Below are positions 1 through 11,089 of a stretch of 64,000 nucleotides of DNA, one piece after another. A program made the translations under genes and the position numbers. Source of the stretch: Leuctra nigra. Taxonomy: Eukaryota; Arthropoda; Insecta; Plecoptera; Leuctridae. The notes beneath the pieces are model-generated. The model searched no databases and was not told the origin of the DNA. It saw only the letters and a program-made list of their open reading frames with translations. The DNA is taken from positions 55,081,411 to 55,145,410 of the forward strand of contig OW203762.1 of assembly GCA_934045905.1 (NCBI GenBank), read 5' to 3'. Numbering within the stretch: position 1 is the first letter of the stretch; every line of letters starts with the position of its first letter.

Positions 1-3000
1 GTGTGTCCTCCTTCCTCTTATGCAGTCTGCTCTAAGTGTGTCCTCCTTCCTCTTATGCAGTCTGCCCTGAGTGTGTCCTCCTTCCTCTTATGCAGACTGC
101 CCTGAGTGTGTCCTCCTTCCTCTTGTGGAGTCTGCCCTAAGTGTGTCCTCCTTCCTCTTATGCAGTCTGCCCTGAGGGTGTCCTCCTTCCTCTTATGCAG
201 TCTGCCCTGAGTGTGTCCTCCTTCCTCTTATGCAGTCTGCCCTGAGTGTGTCCTCCTTCCTCTTGTGCAGTCTGCCCTAAGTGTGTCCTTCCTCTTATGC
301 AGTCTGCCCAGAGTGTGTCCTCTTTCCTCTTGTGCAGTCTGCCCTAAGTGTGTCCTCCTTCCTCTTGTGCAGTCTGCCCTAAGTGTGTCCTCCTTCCTCT
401 TATGCAGTCTGCCCTGAGTGTGTCCTCCTTCCTCTTGTGCAGTCTGCCCTAAGTGTGTCCTTCCTCTTATGCAGTCTGCCCTGAGTGTGTCCTCCTTCCT
501 CTTATGCAGTCTGCCCTAAGTGTGTCCTCCTTCCTCATGTGCAGTCTGCCCTAAGTGTGTACTCCTTCCTCTTATGCAGTCAGCCCTGAGTGTGTCCTCC
601 TTCCTCTTATGCAGTCTGCCCTGAGTGTGTCCTCCTTCCTCTTGTGCAGTCTGCCCTAAGTGTGTCCTCCTTCCTCTTGTGCAGTCTGCCCAAAGTGTGT
701 CCTCCTTCCTCTTATGCAGTCTGCCCTGAGTGTGTCCTCCTTCCTCTTGTGCAGTCTGCCCTGAGTGTGTCCTCCTTCCTCTTATGCAGTCTGCCCTGAG
801 TGTGTCCTCCTTCCTCTTATGCAGTCTGCCCTGAGTGTCCTCCTTCCTCTTGTGCAGTCCGCCCTAAGTGTGTCCTCCTTCCTCTTGTGCAGTCTGCCCT
901 AAGTGTGTCCTCCTTCCTCTTATGCAGTCTGCCCTGAGTGTGTCCTCCTTCCTCTTATGCAGTCTGCCCTGAGTGTGTCCTCCTTCCTCTTGTGCAGTCT
1001 GCCCTAAGTGTGTCCTCCTTCCTCTTATGCAGTCTGCCCTGAGTGTGTCCTCCTTCCTCTTATGCAGTCAGCCCTGAGTGTGTCCTCCTTCCTCTTATGC
1101 AGTCTGCCCTGAGTGTGTCCTCCTTCCTCTTGTGCAGTCTGCCCTAAGTGTGTCCTCCTTCCTCTTGTGCAGTCTGCCTTAAGTGTGTCCTCCTTCCTCT
1201 AGTGCAGTCTGCCCTAAGTGTGTCCTCCTTCCTCTTGTGCAGTCTGCCCTGAGTGTGTCCTCCTTCCTCTTGTGCAGTCTGCCCTGAGTGTGTCCTCCTT
1301 CCTCTTATGCAGTCTGCCCTGAGTGTCCTCCTTCCTCTTGTGCAGTCCGCCCTAAGTGTGTCCTCCTTCCTCTTGTGCAGTCTGCCCTAAGTGTGTTCTC
1401 CTTCCTCTTATGCAGTCTGCCCTGAGTGTGTCCTCCTTCCTCTTGTGCAGTCTGCCCTGAGTGTGTCCTCCTTCCTCTTATGCAGTCTGCCCTGTGTGTG
1501 TCCTCCTTCCTCTTATGCAGTCAGCCCTAAGTGTGTCCTCCTTCCTCTTATGCAGTCTGCCCTGAGTTTTTCCTCTCTCCTCTTGTGCAGTCTGCCCTAA
1601 GTGTGTCCTCCTTCCTCTTGTGCAGTCTGCCCTAAGTGTGTCCTCCTTCCTCTTGTTCAGTCTGCCCTAAGTGTGTCCTCATTCCTCTTGTGCAGTCTGC
1701 CCTAAGTGTGTCCTCCTTCCTCTAATGCAGTCTGCCCTGAGTGTGTCCTCCTTCCTCTTATGCAGTCTGCCCTAAGTGTGTCCTCCTTCCTCTTGTGCAG
1801 TCTGCCCTGAGTGTGTCCTCCTTCCTCTTATGCAATCTGCCCTGAGTGTGTCCTCCTTCCTCTAATGCAGTCTGCCCTGAGTGTGTCCTCCTTCCTCTTA
1901 TGCAGTCTGCCCTAAGTGTGTCCTCCTTCCTCTTATGCTGTCTGCCCTGAGTGTGTCCTCCTTCCTCTTGTGCAGTCTGCCCTGAGTGTGTCCTCCTTCC
2001 TCTTATGCAGTCTGCCCTGAGTGTGTCCTCCTTCCTCTTGTGCAGTCTGCCCTGAGTGTGTCCTCCTTCCTCTTATGCAGTCTGCCCTGAGTGTGTCCTC
2101 CTTCCTCTTGTGCAGTCTACCCTGAGTGTGTCCTTCTTCCTCTTGTGCAGTCTGCCCTGAGTGTGTCCTCCTTCCTCTTATGCAGTCTGCCCTAAGTGTG
2201 TCCTCCTTCCTCTTATGCAGTCTGCCCTAAGTGTGTCCTCCTTCCTCTTATGCAGTCTGCCCTGAGTGTGTCCTCCTTCCTCTTGTGCAGTCTGCCCTAA
2301 GTGTGTCCTTCCTCTTATGCAGTCTGCCCTGAGTGTGTCCTCCTTCCTCTTGTGCAGCCTGCCCTGAGTGTGTCCTCCTTCCTCTTATGCAGTCTGCCCT
2401 GAGTGTGTCCTCCTTCCTCTTATGCAGTCTGCCTTAAGTGTGTCCTCCTTCCTCTTATGCAGTCTGCCCTGAGTGTGTCCTCCTTCCTCTTGTGCAGTCT
2501 GCCCTGAGTGTGTCCTCCTTCCTCTTATGCAGTCTGCCCTGAGTGTGTCCTCCTTCCTCTTATGCAGTCTGCCTTAAGTGTGTCCTCCTTCCTCTTATGC
2601 AGTCTGCCCTGAGTGTGTCCTCCTTCCTCTTATGCAGTCTGCCCTGAGTGTGTCCTCCTTCCTCTTGTGCAGTCTGCCCTAAGTGTGTCCTCCTTTCTCT
2701 TGTGCAGTCTGCCCTAAGTGTGTCCTCCTTCCTCTTGTGCAGTCCGCCCTAAGTGGGTCCTCCTTCCTCTTGTGCAGTCTGCCCTAAGTGTGTCCTCCTT
2801 CCTCTTATGCAGTCTGCCCTGAGTGTGTCCTCCTTCCTCTTGTGCAGTCTGCCCTGAGTGTGTCCTCCTTCCTCTTATGCAGTCTGCCCTGAGTGTGTCC
2901 TCCTTCCTCTTATGCAGTCTGCCCTAAGTGTGTCCTCCTTCCTCTTATGCAGTCTGCCCTGAGTGTGTCCTCTCTCCTCTTGTGCAGTCTGCCCTAAGTG

Positions 3001-5070
3001 TGTCCTCCTTCCTTTTATGCAGTCTGCCCTAAGTGTGTCCTCCTTCCTCTTGTTCAGTCTGCCCTAAGTGTGTCCTCCTTCCTCTTATGCAGTCTGCCCT
3101 AAGTGTGTCCTCCTTCCTCTTATGCAGTCTGCCCTGAGTGTGTCCTCCTTCCTCTTATGCAGTCTGCCCTAAGTGTGTCCTCCTTCCTCTTGTGCAGTCT
3201 GCCCTGAGTGTGTCCTCCTTCCTCTTGTGCAGTCTGCCCTGAGTGTGTCCTCCATCCTCTTATGCAGTCTGCCCTAAGTGTGTCCTCCTTCCTCTTATGC
3301 AGTCTGCCCTAAGTGTGTCCTCCTTCCTCTTATGAAGTCTGCCCTGAGTGTGTCCTCCTTCCTCTTGTGCAGTCTGCCCTGAGTGTGTCCTCCTTCCTCT
3401 TATGCAGTCTGCCCTGAGTGTGTCCTCCTTCCTCTTGTGCAGTCTGCCCTGAGTGTGTCCTCCTTCCTCTTATGCAGTCTGCCCTGAGTGTGTCCTCCTT
3501 CCTCTTGTGCAGTCTACCCTGAGTGTGTCCTTCTTCCTCTTGTGCAGTCTGCCCTGAGTGTGTCCTCCTTCCTCTTATGCAGTCTGCCCTAAGTGTGTCC
3601 TCCTTCCTCTTATGCAGTCTGCCCTAAGTGTGTCCTCCTTCCTCTTATGCAGTCTGCCCTGAGTGTGTCCTCCTTCCTCTTGTGCAGTCTGCCCTATGTG
3701 TGTCCTGTTCTTATGCAGTCTGCCCTGAGTGTGTCCTCCTTCCTCTTGTGCAGCCTGCCCTGAGTGTGTCCTCCTTCCTCTTATGCAGTCTGCCCTGAGT
3801 GTGTCCTCCTTCCTCTTATGCTGTCTGCCTTAAGTGTGTCCTCCTTCCTCTTATGCAGTCTGCCCTTAGTGTGTCCTCTTTCCTCTTATGCAGTCTGCCC
3901 TGAGTGTGTCCTCCTTCCTCTTGTGCAGTCAGCCCTAAGTGTGTCCTCCTTCCTCTTATGCAGTCTGCCCTAAGTGTGTCCTCCAGCCTCTTATGCAGTC
4001 TGCCCTGAGTGTGTCCTCCTTCCTCTTATGCAGTCTGCCCTAAGTGTGTCCTCCTTCCTCTTATGCAGTCTGCCCTGAGTGTGTCCTCCTTCCTCTTGTG
4101 CAGTCTGCCCTGAGTGTGTCCTTCTTCCTCTTATGCAGTCTGCCCTGAGTGTGTCCTCCTTCCTCTTGTGCAGTCTGCCCTGAGTGTGTCCTCCTTCCTC
4201 TTATGCAGTCTGCCCTGAGTGTGTCCTCCTTCCTCTTATGCAGTCTGCCCTGAGTGTGTCCTCCTTCCTCTTGTGCAGTCTGCCCTGAGTGTGTCCTCCT
4301 TCCTCTTATGCAGTCTGCCCTGAGTGTGTCCTCCTTCCTCTTATGCAGTCTGCCCTGAGTGTGTCCTCCTTCCTCTTGTGCAGTCTGCCCTCAGTGTGTC
4401 CTCCTTACTCTTATGCAGTCTTCCCTAAGTGTGTCCTCCTTCCTTTTATGCAGTCTGCCCTAAGTGTGTCCTCCTTCCTCTTATGCAGTCTGCCCTGAGT
4501 GTGTCCTCCTTCCTCTTGTGCAGTCTGCCCTGAGTGTGTCCTCCTTCCTCTTATGCAGTCTGCCCTAAGTGTGTACTCCTTCCTCTTATGCAGTCTGCCC
4601 TAAGTGTGTCCTCCTTCCTCTTATGCAGTCTGCCCTGAGTGTGTCCTCCTTCCTCTTATGCAGTCTGCCCTGAGTGTGTCCTCCTTCCTCTTGTGCAGTC
4701 TGCCCTGAGTGTGTCCTCCTTCCTCTTATGCAGTCTGCCCTGAGTGTGTCCTCCTTCTTCTTGTGCAGTCTGCCCTGAGTGTGTCCTCCTTCCTCTTATG
4801 CAGTCTGCCCTGAGTGTGTCCTCCTTCCTCTTATGCAGTCTGCCCTGAGTGTGTCCTCCTTCCTCTTATGCAGTCAGCCCTAAGTGTGTCCTCCTTCCTC
4901 TTATGCAGTCTGCCCTAAGTGTGTCCTCCTTCCTCTTGTGCAGTCTGCCCTGAGTGTGTCCTCCTTCCTCTTGTGCAGTCTGCCCTAGGTGTGTCCTCCT
5001 TCCTCTTGTGCAGTCTGCCCTAAGTGTGTCCTCCTTCCTCTTGTGCAGTCGGCCCTAAGTGTGTCCTCCT
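1..5070. repeat. 35-bp minisatellite, about 145 tandem units
   Basis: The unit is 35 bp, with a pyrimidine tract (TCCTCCTTCCTCTT), then ATGCAG or GTGCAG, then TCTGCCCTRAG. A few units are 2-4 bp shorter. The array begins before the window and stops where the pattern decays at about 5070. Variant units recur at fixed distances: CTCTCTCC at about 1571 and 2968, TTGTTCAG at about 1651 and 3048, and TCTACCC at about 2116 and 3513. All are 1397 bp apart, so a block of about 40 units was duplicated as a whole. A second spacing of 488 bp links the short units at 833 and 1321. Because 35 is not a multiple of 3, reading frames break every few units; the small Cys/Pro/Leu-rich ORFs here are not genes. 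Each unit resembles a branch point plus polypyrimidine tract plus YAG acceptor. Confidence 0.97.
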
Positions 5071-5299
5071 TCCTTTTCTTCTCCTCGTGAGAAGACCCAT
5101 TATGTAAATCCTTATTTTCGATACAGGAGCTTTAATAAACACAAGCATTATGTTTTATAGATGCATTAAGTTTTAGTTTGAGTATAGCGTTATAATTTAT
5201 TCAAGTTCACTGAGATAATGCTCGTCCATTGCCTTGCGGATTTTATAAAGAATAACGATGCAATATTAATGATCTCAACTAATCTGAATTGCTTCCAGC

Positions 5300-5557
5300 A
5301 TCTCCAGCTCGCAGCTAACTACGTGTGCTAGCGACCTCCTGGGACCCGGAGCGGCTATTCCAGAAGTTGCTGGTTATGCGTCCTGTGGGCTACATTCCCC
5401 TGTTCTATTCCCCGCACAGCCAGTGGGCAGTGATGTCCTACAACGCATTATCTCAGACGACGCCCAGGCGCCCACTAGCGACGCCGACACCGACGCCGGC
5501 AGATTGCTGCTCGGCTGGAAGTGGGACAGAGTTTACCTACGTGGCGCGGACAAGTAG
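5300..5557 (+). CDS. Candidate terminal coding exon of an unidentified upstream gene
   Basis: The 3' splice site GCTTCCAG ends at 5298. The frame starting at 5300 is open for 85 codons to TAG at 5555-5557. Base composition is clearly more GC-rich than the flanks, and Asp/Ala codons mostly end in C. The predicted tail reads roughly ISSSQLTTCASDLLGPGAA, then an acidic Asp/Ala/Thr stretch, ending LLLGWKWDRVYLRGADK. I do not recognise the family. A second frame, from 5325, is open over much the same stretch, so the frame choice is uncertain. AATAAA at about 5887 could be the polyadenylation signal, but it lies inside a MITE. Earlier exons would lie left of the window, beyond the minisatellite. 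It could also be a chance GC-rich ORF. Confidence 0.35.
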   Translation: MSSSQLTTCASDLLGPGAAIPEVAGYASCGLHSPVLFPAQPVGSDVLQRIISDDAQAPTSDADTDAGRLLLGWKWDRVYLRGADK

Positions 5558-5671
5558 CGAGTATTCAGAGCAATATTATGGAACTTAAGAATACACTTGG
5601 TCTTGCTTTCTTGACAAGAGTTGATTGCCACATTATTTTTCAGATGCGAGAGAATTTCTTGTCAACAGATT

Positions 5672-5925
5672 TGAAGGGTACAGGGAAAGAACGCTTTAAG
5701 TCACATTCGGATGAAACTGAGATAAACGAAGTGCTATGTTGAAACTTGTATCGTTCTTCCATACAAATCGATATTTCAATTGCGTTTTTCAAGACTTCGT
5801 GCCAATATTTTCTAAAAGCCAACGGTTGGTATATTCTGAAAGCTCATAAAAATCACTGCAAGATTACACATTGAACTAATTGTTTCAATAAATGGACTCA
5901 TAGCGTTCTTTCCCTGTGCCCTTCA
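5672..5925. mobile_element. MITE, copy 1 (TGAAGGGTACAGGGAAAG termini)
   Basis: The left end TGAAGGGTACAGGGAAAGAA is matched by its inverted complement at the right end (TTCTTTCCCTGTGCCCTTCA). The element is 254 bp with no coding capacity. A second copy lies in the opposite orientation at 26317-26553 inside an intron. Shared internal segments include the stretch around CAAATCGATATTTCAATTGC. A non-autonomous DNA transposon is the natural reading; the superfamily cannot be set from the ends seen. Confidence 0.8.
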
Positions 5926-7851
5926 TTTACAATTCGGCATGAAATGTTTTTTATTATTTATTTATTAGGTATTTGGTACTAATTTATTGTCACTAATAAT
6001 TAATAATTATAAATAAATTGAAAAAGCTATAAAAATAGTCAAATTTGACTTACTATATAAAGCAGTATTGAAAATTATATCTATACATAAGAATACCTTT
6101 ACATATATATTAAAATATCTCGTTTACCAGTTATATCAGCTGAGCTGGCTATTTAAAACTTTCATGCACCTACATGACTATTTTTTTATGTGTGATCTTT
6201 TGGTAATAGACACCTCTGATTGGCTGAACGTCTGTTTGTATGGGAATGAGGATTAGACTCCGTTGAAGTTTGCATGTTTCACGTAACAAGCTGTGTAGGA
6301 GTTGTGTGAAGTTGGCTGCACTGATTGGGAATGCTCTCTGCTTTCGTCTTTCCTAATATCAACGACAGAAACTTCCAGTCAAATGTTTATTTGCATTTAT
6401 TCAATAAATCGGACTGCACACATATCCAATTTTTTTGTGTTTCAAATTCGATTTCTCTTATCTTTCTTCGTTTTTATTCCTTCTGAGTTGAACTTTAATT
6501 TCCTCTCCGCGTTCAATTATTCACAGCCCTACTTTATTCCCCCCCTCTCGCCCCTCCCCACCCACCTTCCGCCGACTTCCTCGCTACCAGTCACCCATCA
6601 TCTAGTCTAATTCTTATCAGTTTTAATTTCAAGACAATTTTTCCTTGGAAATTTTGCATCTGCGTCCTTTTATCGACGTTCTTTTCTCATCTTTTCTCCT
6701 CCTCGATCTTCCACCTCAAACTTCTGCGCGAGAAATGCTTCCAGATATTACTCTATAGAGTCATCTCGTGGCAAATGAACTCTCATCTTTCGGTTGTCTT
6801 CAAACAAAGCTTGTATTTGCTCGAGCCGACAATCATAGTGACAGAATAATGTGACATGTCTAACCAAGTCCAATATTACAAGTCTGACTCGAAAGAAAAA
6901 AAACTTCTACGGAAAGCTATCTTAAAAATTAAAATAAGTAGTTTTCAATCGAATGAGCAAAGAAACAATCTAACAATTTTCATTAGTTTTTGCTAATCAA
7001 AATGCAAAGTTGCAATTTGTATTTCTTGTAACTAGTTCATCTAACTTTAAAACTAGGAATACCTGCTGGTGTATTTTCATTACCAACTGCGCAAGCAGTA
7101 AATTAGTGTACCTATATTGATATTAAAATCACCGCTCTGCAGCCAAAAGGCATAGTGAAGGTATAAAACAGGAAAGGAAATCTATAAATTCAGCACTGAA
7201 AAGTAGTCCAGAGTCTAAGCTGAAAAAAGGGGCCTTACCCACCACAAATTGCAACAGAAGGTTTTTTGACGTTAACTGATACATAAAAATGCCCTCTATA
7301 ACATATCAAAAGTTCTCCGAAATTTGATTAGGGTTGGTGGGCCAAAATGCAAAAATTTTAAAAAAGTCATTGTTGTCATTATCAAATAATCAATTTTATA
7401 TCTACCTAGTCGAGTAGCATATCAAATGAAAGCTTATGTTTATTGTTTAGCACATCTAATAAAAATATATATCACCATTATAAAGTTGATACAAAGATTG
7501 CCAAAAGAGGGCAAAAAGTTGTCAAAGGCTAATTTTTTATGTGTTCCGGGACAAATTCGATATCTCCATTCCTAATAAAGATAATAACATACTTTTTTAT
7601 ATTAATGAATCCAAAATTAATATGTTTATAAAATATCAAAAGTTCTCCAAATGGGTCAAGTCAAAACTTTATTTTAAAAATCTAAAAGTAATTGGCGCTT
7701 CGGTTTTTAGGGCATTATAGGTTTATGAACTATAGGAAGGTTGTATCTTAGGTATATATGTTTTCTGGTCTACTTCTCTACTTTTTATATAGGTACCTAC
7801 ACGATGCGCCAAGTTTTTTTTTTTTTTTTTAAGAGAATTTTGACTTGATAC
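5926..7851. other. Non-coding AT-rich stretch
   Basis: I see no exon-like GC-rich segment, RNA gene or clear repeat here. A short pyrimidine-rich block lies at about 6470-6600. ORFs in this stretch are short and AT-driven. Confidence 0.6.
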
Positions 7852-8068
7852 GTACACTTGGCACATTTAAAATTGATCGGTGAGCAAATTTGAATGACTG
7901 CTGGTCATGTTCCATAATCAATCAAAGCTTGTTATTATCATTGAAATGTGAGGTCACCTACTAGAGTGAGACAAGGAGATCGCTTGGACTCACTTCTGAT
8001 TTTGCGATCTAACAATTTTCAGCCAATCAGATTTATTGAACGATCAATTTTAAATGTGCCAAGTGTAC
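7852..8068. mobile_element. Short inverted-repeat element (MITE-like)
   Basis: GTACACTTGGCACATTTAAA starts at 7852, and its inverted complement ends at 8068 (TTTAAATGTGCCAAGTGTAC). The arms extend to about 28 bp with near-perfect pairing. Total length is 217 bp with no coding capacity. Confidence 0.7.
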
Positions 8069-8496
8069 ATGGATGTACGATTATATCCCCCAAAATGAAC
8101 AATGTAAATCATCGTCACAACTAAAGGGTTCCAAAATTTCCTAATCGAAAAATCTTGATGAAAAACCATTTTTGTCGTTTTTCCGGAAAAAATTGCATTT
8201 TGGGTTAAAAAAACGATTTCAGTGCATATTTTGCATTTTGTTTGTTTGTTACCTACATGACCAACCTATTGTTTCCGGTACTCTGCAAGAGAAAGTGTTT
8301 CGCCAAAATATTGACTAAGTCCTTTTCCACACTAAAATAAAATGCAAAAATCTGTTGAGTTGATGTTTTCAAAATCTCCCACCTTTTGCAAAGTTGTGAG
8401 AGTGTCCTCTTACGAGTTCTATCTTCCTCTTCCAGGATCTGCAGTCAAATTCATGTCACCATTTTCTAAATTTACAATATGATCTCATTCATATAA

Positions 8497-9390
8497 TTGA
8501 GCGAGCGAAGCGAGCGTCTCCATTTGGCTCTTTTGGCACGGACCTCTGTTTTTTTTTTGTTTGTTTGTTTTTTTTCTGTTACTGACGATATACAGGTCAG
8601 AGTTTTTCTTCGATCGAGCTGAAATTTTGCACACATGTACGTAACATTTCTGATTGTTGCAGACCCTAATTTTTTTGAAATCCATTGATTGGTTCAAATT
8701 TAAAAAAAATTAACTTTCGATTGGTTGTTTTGATCAAATTGAAATTTTGACAAGTCATTACCCCCAACATTGTACCCAATCAAACAAAGTTTCAGCCAAA
8801 TCCTCCCATTGGTTAAAATTTAAAACCATCTTTCCTGTGTTTTTAGAAATTTAAACTATAACCGATTGAACGATCAACTTATAACTTCGCATGATGGTTG
8901 GGTCCAACATTATCTGCATTTTTGACAATTTTCATACTAATCTGTGTTTAAATCCAAACGTTATTGACATTTTACGGACTATTAGCGTGTTGGCTGTCAA
9001 ATTCACGGCGACTTCGACTCTTCAGTTCAAGGCAAGGTAGTTAGAGCAGAAACTTTCAAACGCAAATGAAACTGATAATGACCGTTCAACAGTCGATCTG
9101 ATATTGTGTAGACACACTTATATCATATGAGTGGTCTCAGGTATATTTTTTGAAGGAGATCCTGTGATTTTTGAAAATTAACACGGAACAGTTCAATCAT
9201 AAAGGTTCAATTGATCAACTTAAAGCTTTGCATGGTTATTTGGACCAATATTTTAGGAATGTTTTGAGATTTCTATACAAATCTGTGGCGAAATTTTAGA
9301 ATTATTGGCTTTTAATGACATTTTCGATAGACAGAATTTCGGTTCGAGGTGTTGCGCGTATCCGTGCTCGCTCATCAACGCGTTACTCAG
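8497..9390 (-). mobile_element. Dispersed repeat with GAGCGAGC ends, minus-strand copy
   Basis: This is the reverse complement of the copy at 14555-15478. Both share the AACGCGTTGATGANCGAGC head, the internal GACATTTTCGATAGACA stretch and the tail with CGCTCGCTTCGCTCGCTCAA next to a poly-T/A run. It has no long ORF. The head TGAGCGAGC and tail GCTCGCTCA are inverted relative to each other. It is probably a non-autonomous transposon of about 0.6-0.9 kb; the class is unknown. Confidence 0.75.
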
Positions 9391-9820
9391 ATTCATTGGT
9401 TAAAATTTAAATAAATATCTCCTGATAGGCTGAAAAATGAAAACGGTCTTCGATAATTCTGATCAAACTCATATTTTGCATGATCATTAAGACCAATATT
9501 GTCTCTTATTTTACAAAATTTCATCCCAATCAGTTAAGAACGTATGAAGTTATTTACATTTTTAATATCTGTCAGTAATGAAGTATCGAAATGAATGTTT
9601 TCCAGTGCCAATTGAAAATTGATTCTGATTTGCTTTATGAACCAGGTGCTTAGATGCTATTTTAAAGTTTCGATGAAAAGCATACACTTTTAAGTTGATA
9701 TCATAATCAATTCCATATGGATGTATATGTTTTCTGTGCGTTGTGTACGCATTTCCGGTTCGAGAATTTGCACGTACCCGTGCTCGCTTATCAACGCGTT
9801 ACACTGAGCGTTTTCCTAGT
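9391..9820 (-). mobile_element. Partial second-subtype copy of the GAGCGAGC dispersed repeat
   Basis: This matches, in reverse, the first two thirds of the copies at 45561 and 46204, including GCATTTCCGGTTCGAGAA and the terminal ACACTGAGCGTTTTCCTAGT. It is fused directly to the preceding copy, suggesting nested insertion or recombination between subtypes. Confidence 0.7.
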
Positions 9821-10002
9821 ATTATTAATCCATATGCATTTCGAAAATCTCAATAAACGGATCATTGTACCTATACCTATACCTATATAGAGCATCCATT
9901 GCCTTATTGATTATATAACAGTCTACATTCTCCCCTCCTTATAGATCATGGTCATGCCAAAATATAGTATACATTCATCAATACATACAATTTGAATATA
10001 TA

Positions 10003-10164
10003 AGGCCCGGAATAACCAAAGTTAATCTGAGCCGGAATAACTAAATAGTGGACTAAATTGGCGGCACAGCCAATCAGATACCTCAAAATGAGTGAAACAA
10101 TTAAAATTAATTAATCCAAAAGTTAGTTAATCCAGCACAATTTAACTTTGGTTATTCCGGGCCT
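10003..10164. mobile_element. 162-bp palindromic MITE
   Basis: AGGCCCGGAATAACCAAAGT at 10003 is mirrored by ACTTTGGTTATTCCGGGCCT ending at 10164. It is a short non-coding terminal inverted repeat element. Confidence 0.75.
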
Positions 10165-10329
10165 AAATTAATTAACAAACAATAAAATAATAATCTTTTC
10201 CCCCAAAAATTATTTTCTCACCTCCAGGAAAATCCCCCCAAAAACTCGTTTTTTCCCACACTCAAAATCCCTCGACCCAACAAAGTGAAAGTAGTGTAAA
10301 TAAGAGGCAGATGTATTCGAGTCGAGTGA

Positions 10330-10460
10330 TCACGTGGTTCGACTGGGGAGTGCGCTGACACATTGACGTGTTACATTGCGGTGAAATTCTCATTACTTCG
10401 CGCGGCGCGTCAAACGACGTCGAGGCCCCGGCGCCGCGACGCCCAGTGCGCGAGGCCCAG
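10330..10460 (+). promoter_or_regulatory. GC-rich island with a strong 5' splice site (possible first exon)
   Basis: This CpG-rich block in AT-rich surroundings ends GAGGCCCAG followed by GTAGGA at 10461, a good donor. It contains CACGTG at about 10332 and a CGACGTCG palindrome. No convincing coding frame is present. It could be a non-coding first exon and promoter for a transcript using the maltase-type exon at 16427, but nothing proves the link. A 15-G run follows at 10512-10526. Confidence 0.25.
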
Positions 10461-10812
10461 GTAGGAGTCAGAGTGACTAGCAGAATATGTAATTATCTGA
10501 GAGGTGAGGCTGGGGGGGGGGGGGGGCATCACTCCTAGATGAACTGGACGGAGGAAAATATTAAAAATTAAAATGAAGCTTTGAGTAGGTATACGAATCA
10601 AAAAATTCAGCATTAAATGTTATGACATTTCGAGATCAAAAGTGTAGACCAAAGCAGTTCTTCTTCCTTCTTTATATTGAAAAAAAGAGAATTGATTCCA
10701 ATCTCGATTGATATATTGAATACTTATTCAAACGGCAACAAAATATCTGAGAGTTTTTTGTCCCAGCGAGGAATGAGTACCTATTAAAATATAAACGTGC
10801 AATCAATTCTTT

Positions 10813-11085
10813 ATAGGTTGGCTGAGTGGTAACGCTCTGAACTTGTATTCCGGAGGCCCGGGTTCGATTCCCGCGGCCGTCCTTCCTGACTGGGGTTTTT
10901 TCGTGGTTTTCCCTCAGTCGGTAGGCAAATGTTGGGAAGGTACCCTACTAATAGGCCACGACCGCCTCCTTCCCGCCTTCCATCCTTACCTACTCTTCAT
11001 CATCATCTCCCAATCATCATCATAATCATTCATCCGTCGCCATTAGCCTCGCTGCAAAACAGTGCGACGTTAAGCCCCAGACAAA
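10813..11085 (+). mobile_element. tRNA-derived SINE, near full length
   Basis: The head carries a tRNA-like pol III A box (TGGCTGAGTGGTAACG, about 10819) and a B box (GGTTCGATTCCC, 10861-10872). A tRNA-unrelated body follows, with a TCATCATCATC-type segment and the tail GTGCGACGTTAAGCCCCAGA. It is not a functional tRNA: the cloverleaf is not continued and the body is fused on. The truncated relative at 15894 confirms a mobile family. Confidence 0.85.
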
Positions 11086-11089
11086 AGCT

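Noticed and set aside
211..4498. Repeated 69-codon Cys/Leu/Pro ORFs
   Set aside because: They are frames of the 35-bp minisatellite, broken every few units.
1..5070. CRISPR array
   Set aside because: There are no unique spacers; units are head-to-tail copies, and the genome is eukaryotic.
10813..10880. Functional tRNA gene
   Set aside because: A and B boxes are present but the sequence continues as a SINE body and the acceptor stem does not close.
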